In this document: positions 40,868 to 49,587 of the stretch, in pieces
Layout of the letters: every line of letters begins with the position of its first letter
How positions within the stretch are numbered: the stretch's first letter is position 1
Source: CAWHPS01 sp963831235
GTDB lineage: Bacteria; Fibrobacterota; OXYB2-FULL-49-7; JAEUSG01
Direction of reading: 5' to 3'
DNA length: 64,000 bases
NCBI GenBank assembly: GCA_963831235.1
Contig: CAWHPS010000064.1
Location: 1-64,000, forward strand
Notes under the pieces: generated by a model
Told to the model about the DNA's origin: nothing
Database searches by the model: none
Seen by the model: only the letters and a program-made list of their open reading frames with translations
Position numbers and translations under genes: made by a program

Positions 40868-42394
40868 TTATCGCATTATCTGTACCTGTTTCATCATTTC
40901 CCTGTTGCCGGCTTTCATCCTGATGAAATAAATACCCGATGAAAGCGGCTTGCTTTCACGATTCATTCCATCAAATGCAATCTGATGGGAACCTGCAGGG
41001 TAGGCGCTATTAACCAGTGTTTTAACAAGATGTCCACGAATATCATAGGCCGCAATATCAACCATTAACGCTGATTTGAGGGAAAACGCTATGCCGGCAG
41101 AAACTGCAAAAGGATTTGGAGCAACCGAAAGCATAAATGCTGATGCCTGAACATGCGCAAGTCCGGAACCGGTAGTATTAGTGGGAATAAAAACACCGAA
41201 TGTCGAGAAATGAGAAACAGCAACAGTAACTGTCTTTGCCACGGTATCAACAATACCGCCAACTGAATCCCAGACGGAACCATTGAGATAATAAAACCTG
41301 ATAGCCTGTGCCATCAAATCACTGATGTCTATTTTGCTGTAATTAAAACAAAGAGTACCCGAAGAGAATGCGGCTGAAAGTACACTGTCGATACTGATAT
41401 CAAAGGATATCAGTTTCCTTAAATTCGTGGAAACGACTTCTGTTGAATCCGGTTTTAAAATGACTACAGGGTTATTGACAAGCTCATTTGCCATGGTAAC
41501 AATATTAACTTCCATGTGGTATCTTGTGTTCTTTACATTTACAATCTGGTTTACATTCATCTGACCTACAAGATGCAAAGTGTTTCCATCATTTGTCCAG
41601 GGATTAGCTGTGGTAATATTTCTAGCGGCGGACTCATCCGAATACAGATTTACCCTGCCTGTAGTTCCATCACCCATTTCTGTCAGAAATACAATGGCAT
41701 ATTGTCCGCTTAATCTGCCTTTGTTTGAAAAAGTATGAGACAATATCCAGTTGACCTGTTCTGTAACATCAATTTCAAAAAACATTTTATCAAGAACCGC
41801 ATCATCAATATCATTTGTCACACCTTGAGGCGCCGTAACATCAATAATTTCTTCGGCTGCCAATTTGTTTGTATCAGCGGAATAATTCATGGACCAGTAC
41901 AGTGGATTTTCGTGGTCCATCCATGTAGCTGTTGCAGGAATGCTTTCAATGTCACCCCAAATATCATTGATATTGTTGGCATAATCCACAACACCACAGC
42001 GTATGTGCATAGGTCCTGGAGTGCAATATGGCTTGCCTGCATAATTATCACGATATTCCCCTCTGACTTTTGCGAAAACAGCTTTTCCCTGCAAATTATT
42101 TAAATCCTTGAACCAGACAAAACTGCAAAAACCGGCATTACTCGGGCCATTGCCAAGGCCGAAAGATGGTTCTTGATTTCCCTCACTTTGCCTTCTCTTT
42201 GCAGAAACCACCATGCCTTGGTGTTTGATGCAGTCTGGGGATAGGTTCGGGCCTGGATTTTGGGAAATATTATACCGATTCTCTATGCAGTTGTACCAAA
42301 AAACATGGTTTGGCTCAGAAGATGGAACTGATTGGGACTGTGCGCCTAAAAGCAACGGCATGCTGATTAGTGTTGTGACGATGAGTTTACGCAT
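40868..42394 (-). CDS. Secreted DNRLRE-like protein with C-terminal sorting domain
   Basis: This 508-residue protein has a signal peptide (MRKLIVTTLISMPLLLGAQS). A jelly-roll-like region (about 30-260) contains DIDVTEQVNWILSHTFSNKG and GQYAIVFLTEMGDGTTG, resembling DNRLRE-type surface domains. A hydrophobic middle domain has AVSHFSTFGVFIP, as in proteins of cell-surface scaffolds. The end, VAPNPFAVSAGIAFSLKSAL followed by GIYFIRMKAGNREMMKQVQI, is a type IX-style sorting domain. The function is unknown; the Cys-containing early part (YNCIENRYN, SPDCIKHQ, CTPGPMHIRCG) may be stabilised by disulfides. Confidence 0.65.
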   Translation of the reverse strand: MRKLIVTTLISMPLLLGAQSQSVPSSEPNHVFWYNCIENRYNISQNPGPNLSPDCIKHQGMVVSAKRRQSEGNQEPSFGLGNGPSNAGFCSFVWFKDLNNLQGKAVFAKVRGEYRDNYAGKPYCTPGPMHIRCGVVDYANNINDIWGDIESIPATATWMDHENPLYWSMNYSADTNKLAAEEIIDVTAPQGVTNDIDDAVLDKMFFEIDVTEQVNWILSHTFSNKGRLSGQYAIVFLTEMGDGTTGRVNLYSDESAARNITTANPWTNDGNTLHLVGQMNVNQIVNVKNTRYHMEVNIVTMANELVNNPVVILKPDSTEVVSTNLRKLISFDISIDSVLSAAFSSGTLCFNYSKIDISDLMAQAIRFYYLNGSVWDSVGGIVDTVAKTVTVAVSHFSTFGVFIPTNTTGSGLAHVQASAFMLSVAPNPFAVSAGIAFSLKSALMVDIAAYDIRGHLVKTLVNSAYPAGSHQIAFDGMNRESKPLSSGIYFIRMKAGNREMMKQVQIMR

Positions 42395-42463
42395 TTCATT
42401 TCTCCTTGTTTTGATTTTTAGAATTTGACATTTTCTTTGAATTCAATCCTTAATTGTATTTTC

Positions 42464-43624
42464 CTATCTTACAAATATCCAGTTAATAACGGAGTTTTCA
42501 CCATTTACGGACAGAACGGATATTTTATAAACCCCTGCTGCAATTCCTGACTTTAAATTTGATTTTATATCTATTGTTAAACCATCACTACCGGCAAATG
42601 ATGCTACCATACGACCCATTATGTCAACCACCTTCACTAACGCAACAGGACTGCTTGAAAATAGTATGTCGCCTTTTATTCTGACATTAAAACGGGCTTG
42701 AAGGTCGGGTTGTATTTTACCCTCAATCCTGGAAGCATCATTTGGTATAATGGAAAATATACCTGAATTATATCTGAAGCACTCGTTTCTGTAATTATAA
42801 AAATCATCCAGCTGTAAAACAACCTGATTAGATACCATAAAAATTTTATTAAGATGACCATGTAAATCCAAATATGTAAGTGTATCCGGAATAATCCAGG
42901 AAACATTTTTGAAATCCGGTTCTCCTGGTTGATAATATCTGCTGGTATCTTGAATTGTGGCAGCATAGTGACTTAAAAAATTCTGGCCAAAGGTTTTACC
43001 ACCGTCCACCGATATTTTTATTGAATATACCATAACAGTATTATCAGCAAGGAGTTTTATATGAACAGTATCCCCAACTTTAAAAGATTCTCCTCCTGAA
43101 GGTTCTAAAATCTTTATATGTTTTCCGGAATCAATTTCAATTGCTGTTTTTTGCACTATGGAAAACACACCTGAATTATATTTAAAGCCCTCGTTTATAG
43201 AATTAAATACATCATCAAGCCGTAAAACAGCTTTATCAGACACCATCGATACTTTTTTAAGTCGGTTGCCATAACCTACCGTAAGTGTTTCTGGAATGAC
43301 CCAGGGAATGTTTTTGAAATCCGGATCAAAACGTTGAAAATAATATATATCTGGGTTGATAAAATTAACGCCAAAGGTCTTACCACTGTCCACCGAGATC
43401 ATTATGGTATAGCCACCAAATCCAAAAGTACTATCAGCAAGAAATTGGATATGAACTGTGTCCCCCACCTTGTAGGTTTCCCCTCCTGATGGTTTTAATA
43501 CCTTGGCGTGTTGCCCGGAATCAATTTCGATCTGACTGTATGAAAGACAGAATGATATGAGAATTAGCAAGATGAAAACACTTTTCATTTGATTAATCAT
43601 GATTAGAGCTTTTTTGATACGCAT
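42464..43624 (-). CDS. Secreted protein with two Kre9/KNH-like repeats (paralogue of 39713-40846)
   Basis: The start is ATG 43624, with AAGGAGG a few bases upstream; a longer frame exists but adds a non-signal segment. The signal peptide (VFILLILISFCLSYSQ) is followed by two GGE..KVGDTVHI domains, each with DPDFKN or EPDFKN, and VIPETLT or IIPDTLT. The tail, VVDIMGRMVASFAGSDGLTI, is nearly identical to its paralogue's. It probably sits on the cell surface. With the two genes downstream it forms a group of secreted-protein genes on one strand. The 20-base palindrome at 43752-43771 lies about 130 bases upstream. Confidence 0.7.
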   Translation of the reverse strand: MRIKKALIMINQMKSVFILLILISFCLSYSQIEIDSGQHAKVLKPSGGETYKVGDTVHIQFLADSTFGFGGYTIMISVDSGKTFGVNFINPDIYYFQRFDPDFKNIPWVIPETLTVGYGNRLKKVSMVSDKAVLRLDDVFNSINEGFKYNSGVFSIVQKTAIEIDSGKHIKILEPSGGESFKVGDTVHIKLLADNTVMVYSIKISVDGGKTFGQNFLSHYAATIQDTSRYYQPGEPDFKNVSWIIPDTLTYLDLHGHLNKIFMVSNQVVLQLDDFYNYRNECFRYNSGIFSIIPNDASRIEGKIQPDLQARFNVRIKGDILFSSSPVALVKVVDIMGRMVASFAGSDGLTIDIKSNLKSGIAAGVYKISVLSVNGENSVINWIFVR

Positions 43625-43751
43625 CTTTTCCTCCTTTTTATATTTAATAGTTTTTATAGCCAACACATTTACCTTTTCCTGTAAGAACCTTTTCATCTTG
43701 TAAATAAAGATATACCCAAGATCAATTTAACTCAAGCTAATTCGTGTTTTG

Positions 43752-43771
43752 GTGTTGTCTATAGACAACAC
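43752..43771. promoter_or_regulatory. Perfect 20-base palindrome, candidate operator
   Basis: GTGTTGTCTATAGACAACAC is a perfect inverted repeat about 130 bases upstream of the secreted protein gene that starts at 43624. CTATAGACAAC, half of this site, also occurs near 39684-39695, upstream of the TIGR02147 gene. This suggests a shared regulator that recognises TAGACAAC. Confidence 0.5.
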
Positions 43772-43948
43772 AAGATATGATTTCAGAGGAAAATTAAAGA
43801 AAACAGACACTCACGATAAACCGCGTAATTCAATGTTTTGCTTATTGTTTTACGTTGGAGTTAAAAAGAAGATCATAATCATCAAAAGGGAATTCTTTTC
43901 AGAAGGATAATGGTTCTTGGCTTTAATAAATATGAAAGATTACTGGCT

Positions 43949-44098
43949 TTAATGGTTTTTCAGTCTGGAATTGAGCCTGCCTCGGATGCGGACAGGACAA
44001 CATTTAACATGCATAACAGCAATGACAATTATTTCGTTAGCCAAAACTGCAAAAATGTACTCTTTTTCACCCTTCAACCACGTTTCCGGCGCATCCAT
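43949..44098 (-). pseudogene. C-terminal remnant of a RelE/ParE toxin
   Basis: A 49-residue frame on the minus strand (MDAPETWLKGEKEYIFAVLA, then NEIIVIAVMHVKCCPVRIRG) matches the last third of ParE/RelE toxins, where a strand with IxVxAVMHxxRxP is diagnostic. The N-terminal two thirds are missing. It overlaps the end of the antitoxin gene by 25 bases, as an intact toxin gene would be expected to follow directly. The toxin has evidently decayed while the antitoxin frame is intact. Confidence 0.55.
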
Positions 44099-44304
44099 AG
44101 CTTTCTCTTTACTTTATCCCATGTTGTTGTCCGGCATTTTCCTTTTTCAAGGTCGTCAATTCTTTTATCCAAAGTCAGCATCTGAGTTAAGGATAAACCC
44201 AACTCTTCTGAATGGCGCGGAATAGAGTCCCAAATCCATTTCACGAGCATTATACGTTCTGCGACTCCCATTTTTCTTATTTCCTGAATGGCGGTAGAAT
44301 TCAT
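44074..44304 (-). CDS. Putative addiction-module antitoxin (TIGR02574 family)
   Basis: The 76-residue product from ATG 44304 has the family pattern: IQEIRKMGVAERIMLVKWIW, DSIPRHSEELGLSLTQMLTL, then LDKRIDDLEKG. Such proteins pair with RelE/ParE toxins, and only a remnant of one follows. The ATG overlaps the miaA stop in an ATGA, so this orphan antitoxin is now translated as the last gene of the miaA operon. Confidence 0.78.
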   Translation of the reverse strand: MNSTAIQEIRKMGVAERIMLVKWIWDSIPRHSEELGLSLTQMLTLDKRIDDLEKGKCRTTTWDKVKRKLWMRRKRG

Positions 44305-45170
44305 GACATCCTGCTGCAACTAAGTTTCTGATTCGTAAACCATGTCACCTGTCTCTTTGCATAATGACAGGTGTTCTTTCTAACCAGTTCCCTGGTCTCA
44401 TCAAATGTCAATTTACTGTATAAGAAATCAACCGTCTCCTTATACCCTATAGCTTCGAACCCCTTTGCTGTTGCAGGATACTTTTCCATTAAAGAGCGCA
44501 CCTCTTCAACAAGACCATTCGCAAACATATTTTCAGTACGCTCCGCAATCTTTTTATATAAGCTGTCTCTGTCCGGATTAAGAAGAACGGCTTCTCTCAC
44601 ATTTATATGTTCAGCAGTAACCGGCAACCTCTTCATGTCTGAAAACTTTTTTCCAGTAACCTCAAAAACCTCAAGTGCACGAATTACCCTGTGTACATTA
44701 TTATAATGAATGGCTTTTGCACTTTCAGGATCGACCTTGGTAAGATATTCATGTAAGGCAACCGGCCCTTTTTCTTCAGCAAGTTTTTGCAGCTTTTCTC
44801 TGATTGCAGCATCAGCCCCCGGGCCTTCAAAAAGACCCTCAAGAAGGGCCTTAAAGTAAAGGCCTGTTCCACCAGCAAGAATAGGCAACCTGCCTTTACC
44901 TGATATTTTTTGTATGGCAACCATTGCCTGTTTTGCAAAATCCTGAGCATTAAGCTTTTCATCAGGATTAATTATGTCAATCATATGATGCGGATACTTA
45001 GCCAGTATCTCTTTACCTGGTTTAGCTGTGCCAATATCCATCCCCCTATACACCTGTACTGAATCAATGGAAACTATTTCCCCGTTATACTTATCCGCAA
45101 GCTCAATGGCTTTGTCTGTTTTGCCTGCAGCCGTAGGACCGCAGACCACTATCGCTTCAAGCTTTTCCAT
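44301..45170 (-). CDS. miaA: tRNA dimethylallyltransferase
   Basis: MiaA adds a dimethylallyl group to A37 of tRNAs that read U-starting codons. The P-loop is VVCGPTAAGKTDKAI at the N-terminus. DSVQVYRGMDIGTAKP, HHMIDIINPDEKLNAQDFAK and AGGTGLYFKALLEGLF are all family motifs. The length of 289 is slightly short at the C-terminus, but the motif YAKRQVTWF is present. It overlaps the primase-like gene by 22 bases. Confidence 0.95.
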   Translation of the reverse strand: MEKLEAIVVCGPTAAGKTDKAIELADKYNGEIVSIDSVQVYRGMDIGTAKPGKEILAKYPHHMIDIINPDEKLNAQDFAKQAMVAIQKISGKGRLPILAGGTGLYFKALLEGLFEGPGADAAIREKLQKLAEEKGPVALHEYLTKVDPESAKAIHYNNVHRVIRALEVFEVTGKKFSDMKRLPVTAEHINVREAVLLNPDRDSLYKKIAERTENMFANGLVEEVRSLMEKYPATAKGFEAIGYKETVDFLYSKLTFDETRELVRKNTCHYAKRQVTWFTNQKLSCSRMS

Positions 45171-46222
45171 CCCTTACCCGTGAATAAATCATTTATATCA
45201 GTGCCTTCAGGAATCTTTATAATATCAAAATAAATATTCTTTGAAGCGAATAATGCTTTAAGACGCTCATTGCCCGCATGCCCTGCTTTGTCAGCATCAA
45301 AAACCGAAAAAACGCGTTTTCCTTCAAAGTATTCAGCCCATTCAGGCTTGAAATTATTAGCTCCCGGAACACCGACAGCCGGAAAGCCCTGTTCTATGAG
45401 AGTAATAGTATCTACGACACCTTCACACAAATAAACAAGAGCAGATGTTTTAACAGCGTCAATATTATAGGGGATTGGAATGGTGCCGGAAGGATTTAAT
45501 TCCTTTGGAACTACCAACGAATCAATGGCCCTGGCCTGAAAATATTTAACTGTTTTTTCCTGATAATATGGCACAATGAGCCGGTGTTTATAAAACCTTA
45601 AATGATCCTTGTCATTAAAAAGGCCGGCCGCCTGAAGGAGCTCAAGATCAAACTCCTTTTCAAGGAGTGCCGACATTTCTTCATAATTTTTTATTGAACA
45701 CAGCCCCATCTTTTGCGCAGTTTTCTTGAATATCCTGCGCGAGGCAAGATATTGCATGTCATCCTCGGATAAACCTCCACAAGTATCAATAAAATATTGA
45801 TAAATCCTGTATCTTGTCATGTCACCAATTGAAATGGATTTTGCAATGGGTTTTGATATAGCAATGGATTCGGATGTTTTTTGCCTGATTCCTGAGACTT
45901 GATCAGTAACAGGCTCAATCGGCCCTGACATGCCTGTCAAAAAACCTTCCTGCCTTAAAAAATCAAGCGCTCCTTTGAAATTGAGGCCCTTCACCTGCAT
46001 CACAAGGTCGATTACACTACCCTTTACATCATCACACACCCAGCACTTGAATGTGTTTGTTTTGGCATTGAATGAAAGAGAGGGTGTGCGGTCGTTGTTT
46101 TTATGACGTTCCGGGAAAAAGCATTTTGCCCGGTTATGTACTACGTCAATTCCAAGTCTGTTGGCAAGTTCCAGTATTGGTATTGATTTACGAATCAGGC
46201 TGAAATCCAATTCAACCCCCAA
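45149..46222 (-). CDS. Primase-like protein with CHC2 zinc finger and Toprim domain
   Basis: Residues about 30-65 form a CHC2-type zinc finger (KCFFPERHKN ... TFKCWVCDDVKG), followed by a helical segment and a Toprim domain at about 240-320 with LVYLCEGVVDTITLIEQG and VFSVFDADKAGHAG, the acidic residues of DnaG-type primases. At 357 residues it lacks the DnaG C-terminal helicase-interaction domain and is shorter than DnaG, so it is probably an accessory primase or a phage-derived one. Translation seems to start at TTG 46222. It overlaps miaA by 22 bases and follows the M24 gene by 18. Confidence 0.78.
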   Translation of the reverse strand: MGVELDFSLIRKSIPILELANRLGIDVVHNRAKCFFPERHKNNDRTPSLSFNAKTNTFKCWVCDDVKGSVIDLVMQVKGLNFKGALDFLRQEGFLTGMSGPIEPVTDQVSGIRQKTSESIAISKPIAKSISIGDMTRYRIYQYFIDTCGGLSEDDMQYLASRRIFKKTAQKMGLCSIKNYEEMSALLEKEFDLELLQAAGLFNDKDHLRFYKHRLIVPYYQEKTVKYFQARAIDSLVVPKELNPSGTIPIPYNIDAVKTSALVYLCEGVVDTITLIEQGFPAVGVPGANNFKPEWAEYFEGKRVFSVFDADKAGHAGNERLKALFASKNIYFDIIKIPEGTDINDLFTGKGWKSLKR

Positions 46223-46240
46223 AGCAGCAGCATGCCTAAC

Positions 46241-47437
46241 TCAAACAACAAATATTTCATCGTTGTCCTGCGTGAGGCTATGGCCCCCATGAGCTGTGAC
46301 CTGAAAGGTATTTTCTATGCCAACCATTCCTATTCCCTCGATACCTTTTTTAGGTTCTATGGCAAGGACCATGTTTTCCTCAAGCGGATCATTGAATTTC
46401 TTTGCTATAACAGGATATTCATTGACGACCATCCCGATACCATGTCCGAGAAATTTGACCTTGTTGGATTTGAATCCCATGAAATTATCATCAAAATTTC
46501 CAGGACCTATAATTGTATTATAAACCTCATCATAAATATCCGAGGGTATGGCGCCAGGCTTCAACCGTTTTTCAATAAGAGCCTGAACATTGAGGCACAT
46601 GGCATGGGCTTCGACCACAACAGGATCAGGGATACCCAAAGAAAAGATTCGTGTTTTGTCGCTGTAATATTCCTCGAATGGATAGCCGATATCGATAAAC
46701 ACAAGATCACCCTTTTTAAGACTTCTGTCGCTTCCGCCATAAGGACACACCGGTGACTTACCCACAATGCCGCCAGGCCCGTCAAAGGCCCCGGGATAAA
46801 GCGAATTGTCTCCGAAACAAACATTCCCAAGAAAAAATTCTCCGCTATTGAACATAAGCCGTGCAATGCAGGTATTTGCAATGGCAGTGGTCTCCTGAAA
46901 CAGCCTTAAAGCAAGCTCCCATTCCGTGATTCCAGGAACAAGAAGGGATGGTATAAGATCTGATATTTTCCTCCCAACATCACCCGCTTTCTTTATCTTT
47001 TTTATTTCGTATTTTGATTTGACTGACCGTATTTTCCTTAACATTAGGCCTATATCAGTGAATTCTGTGTGCATGAAATATTTTTTAAGCATCTTGAAAA
47101 GGCTCAACGTTGTGGAATTCTCATCAATTCCCATTTTACCTATGGAAAGCCCCTTTTTGCTCAGCATTTCATTTATTTCTTTGAATGAAGTATAAGCTGA
47201 TATTTCCTTAACAGGGGATTCGATGACAGCGCGATCATAGCTGCGCCTTACGAATAGTATGGGATCGCCTTCTGCAGGGACAAACAGCATGCCATTCTGA
47301 AGTGTGCCTGTATAATAAAGCATTTCAACATATTCAAAAACAAAGGCCCCATTAAGTGAGGCCTCCTTGATTTTAACCTTAAGCCTTGATATCCTGCTAT
47401 TGATTTCAGACTCGGGTATGAATGGCTTACCCACCAT
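46241..47437 (-). CDS. M24-family metallopeptidase (Xaa-Pro dipeptidase-like)
   Basis: The 398 residues have a creatinase-type N-terminal domain and a C-terminal pita-bread domain. Metal ligands are visible: VFIDIGYPFEEYYSDKTRIF (two Asp), FLGHGIGMVVNEYPV (His), LAIEPKKG (Glu) and GMVGIENTF (Glu). Substrates are probably Xaa-Pro dipeptides, but the N-terminal domain is divergent and other substrates are possible. It begins 6 bases after the second DUF4954-like gene, within the same operon. Confidence 0.85.
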   Translation of the reverse strand: MVGKPFIPESEINSRISRLKVKIKEASLNGAFVFEYVEMLYYTGTLQNGMLFVPAEGDPILFVRRSYDRAVIESPVKEISAYTSFKEINEMLSKKGLSIGKMGIDENSTTLSLFKMLKKYFMHTEFTDIGLMLRKIRSVKSKYEIKKIKKAGDVGRKISDLIPSLLVPGITEWELALRLFQETTAIANTCIARLMFNSGEFFLGNVCFGDNSLYPGAFDGPGGIVGKSPVCPYGGSDRSLKKGDLVFIDIGYPFEEYYSDKTRIFSLGIPDPVVVEAHAMCLNVQALIEKRLKPGAIPSDIYDEVYNTIIGPGNFDDNFMGFKSNKVKFLGHGIGMVVNEYPVIAKKFNDPLEENMVLAIEPKKGIEGIGMVGIENTFQVTAHGGHSLTQDNDEIFVV

Positions 47438-47443
47438 ATTTTG

Positions 47444-49325
47444 TTATGCCCCTTTTATAATATTTGTTGCAATCAATTTACGGGAATCCACATCGAAATA
47501 TACTTCCTTGATGAACTTATCATTCTCTGCAAGAGTGTGTGCTTCCGCGTAGTCATCAATTATTCGAACGCCTCTGATATCATCCTTACGCTTACAGTCA
47601 AGGACGTTTTTCGCAACCTCTTCATCCATTTGAATAAACAGTTCGAACGCATCCTTTAACTTTATTCCGTCAAGTTCCTTCTTAAGCACCATTCGTTCGT
47701 GCTCGAACCTTTGATCCGTTGAGACCGTATCGATAAGATACAAGGATAAGCTACCGGACTCGTTGGCTTTTCTGAAAAGTCCGATTAGCGCATAGTACTT
47801 TAGATAATAGGTATATGCCTCGATTGCATTCCTTCGCGTACTTTCGCTTAGGAAATTCTTTCCAAGACCTGGAATGTCTTTATCCGCATAGTGTTCTTTT
47901 ATCTGCTTTACTCCGGAAAGCCTGTTTCTGGCCTCAATCATGAGGTCGATTATATCAGGCCGGAATATCTCGAAAACCACTTTTTCTCGCTTTGCCTTGT
48001 CACGTTTTTTATACTTCCATGCATTGCGGATAATAAAAAAGATGTTATCAGACAGTACCCATGCCGGAAAGATTTCGTTATATGCCGGTGAAATCCCGTG
48101 AACCGTCTCGGTGGGAAGATTAATGAGCGAGAAGGGATACTCCACACGTTGCGGAAGGGTGATCACATTTGTTGCAATAATGCTATAGGGTGATTTAAAA
48201 TAGTTGGCCGGAAACTTTATGCTTGCACCAAGACCGAAAAACACACCTTCACCGGGTATGATTTCCTGATCAGGTGCTCGGGAAGTGTGGTTGCTTCCGA
48301 CATTGGCGCCATAAGCGATATTGCCCTTGCCCTCAGGCCAGAATGCGGAGATAAGCAGACTCTGATGATGAAACCCAACAAAAGGCCCAACAAGAGAGGC
48401 TGTAATCTCGCCCTTTGCCACGCCGGAATTGGCCCCGATTATGGACTGATGAACCTTGCCGTGGAATTCAACATGGGAATGTTCAAGCATGACTGATTGC
48501 GTTAATATTCCCATTGAGTTTATTTCAGCGCCCCATTGTATTATCGCATCCTTTACATAAGCCCCGTCGGATATCCTGGTGACTTCGTCGCTGTTGCTTA
48601 ATATGGTGGCGTTTTCGACAAGAATGGCGTTGTTGATTCGACCGGATTCGCCCAAGTGGACATTATGCACCTTATTTGTATTCAGAACGCAAGCATTACG
48701 TTCAATTACACCCCAGTCCGACTTGACCATATCGGAATACGTGTCAACGGCCTTTGAATATTCCTCAAGAAGTTCCCTGTTTTTACGGTTCTTCATGATA
48801 TTGGCTGCAACAGACAATGTGATTTCAGCGAATATTTTTACCCCGCGTCCGCCTGTTTCAAGACCAATTTCATCAAGCATTGATCCATTGAAAAAGGTGC
48901 ATCCGGGTGTAACCTGAATACTGCCGCAATCAACAAGCGCAGCGCCTGTGCAAACTCTGTAATTTGTAAGCCCATCAACACTTTTTATAAAGACATTATC
49001 TTCGATAATGGCGTCATAAATTACGCTATTGTAAATCCCGGCCTTTCGGCGTATGCCATTGACCTCAAATTCCGTCTGTCTGAATGCCTATCTGCACCTT
49101 GCCGAAAAATGTATTCTGCCAGATTCTACGAGGAGTAAAATCAGGCGTTACAAGAATGTTGGACCAATCCCCGGTAGTAAGATTACCCTGCCTTTTAAGC
49201 TGATCGATTTCCGCATAAGTCAGGACACGTAATCCGGGAATGGCTTCTTTTGCACAGCAGATGCTTTTGATTAACTCGGAGGATGTTTTTGCCTGCTTAA
49301 CGATTTCAACAGGATTAATCGTCAT
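47444..49325 (-). pseudogene. Second DUF4954-like left-handed beta-helix protein, one frameshift
   Basis: From ATG 49325 a frame gives LTYAEIDQLKRQGNLTTGDW and IWQNTFFGKVQIG, which aligns with the N-terminus of the DUF4954 protein at 49588-51573. It stops at 49065, but the next frame continues the same alignment from about 49080 (FEVNGIRRKAGIYNSVIYDA, VTPGCTFFNGSMLDEIG) to 47444. Joined, the protein has about 627 residues, the length of its paralogue. The middle has many hexapeptide-like turns and SNHTSRAPDQEI-type conserved segments. The single shift near 49075 is either an error or a true mutation. The start overlaps the acyl carrier protein stop by 4 bases. Confidence 0.7.
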
Positions 49326-49570
49326 TTTCTATTCACATATTTTTCAATAAAAGTTATTGCATCCCCAACATTCTTGACGCTTAAAGCATCGTCTTCGTCC
49401 ATTTCAATGTCAAACCCCTCGTCAAAAGCCGCTACGAGTTCCAGCGACTTTAATGAATCCGCGCCCAAGTCCTCTGCAAAACGCTGGGAGTTTTTAATCT
49501 GGGAAGCATCCTTTTTAAGGATTTTACCCGTGATCTCTTTGACCTGTTTTTCGACCTCTTTGATATCCAT
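49322..49570 (-). CDS. Acyl carrier protein
   Basis: This 82-residue acidic four-helix protein has the phosphopantetheine site DSLKSLEL in FAEDLGADSLKSLELVAAFD. The start ATG 49570 has GGAGG five bases upstream. It is not with fatty-acid synthesis genes (fabD, fabG, fabF); it sits between two DUF4954 paralogues. I therefore take it as a dedicated carrier rather than the main AcpP. DEDDALSVKNVGDAITFIEK shows the normal helix III-IV region. Confidence 0.9.
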   Translation of the reverse strand: MDIKEVEKQVKEITGKILKKDASQIKNSQRFAEDLGADSLKSLELVAAFDEGFDIEMDEDDALSVKNVGDAITFIEKYVNRK

Positions 49571-49587
49571 TTTGCCTCCAAAATAAT

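Noticed and set aside
49322..49570. Acyl carrier protein as part of a polyketide or non-ribosomal peptide cluster
   Set aside because: No ketosynthase, adenylation domain, thioesterase or phosphopantetheinyl transferase in the low-GC part of the window.
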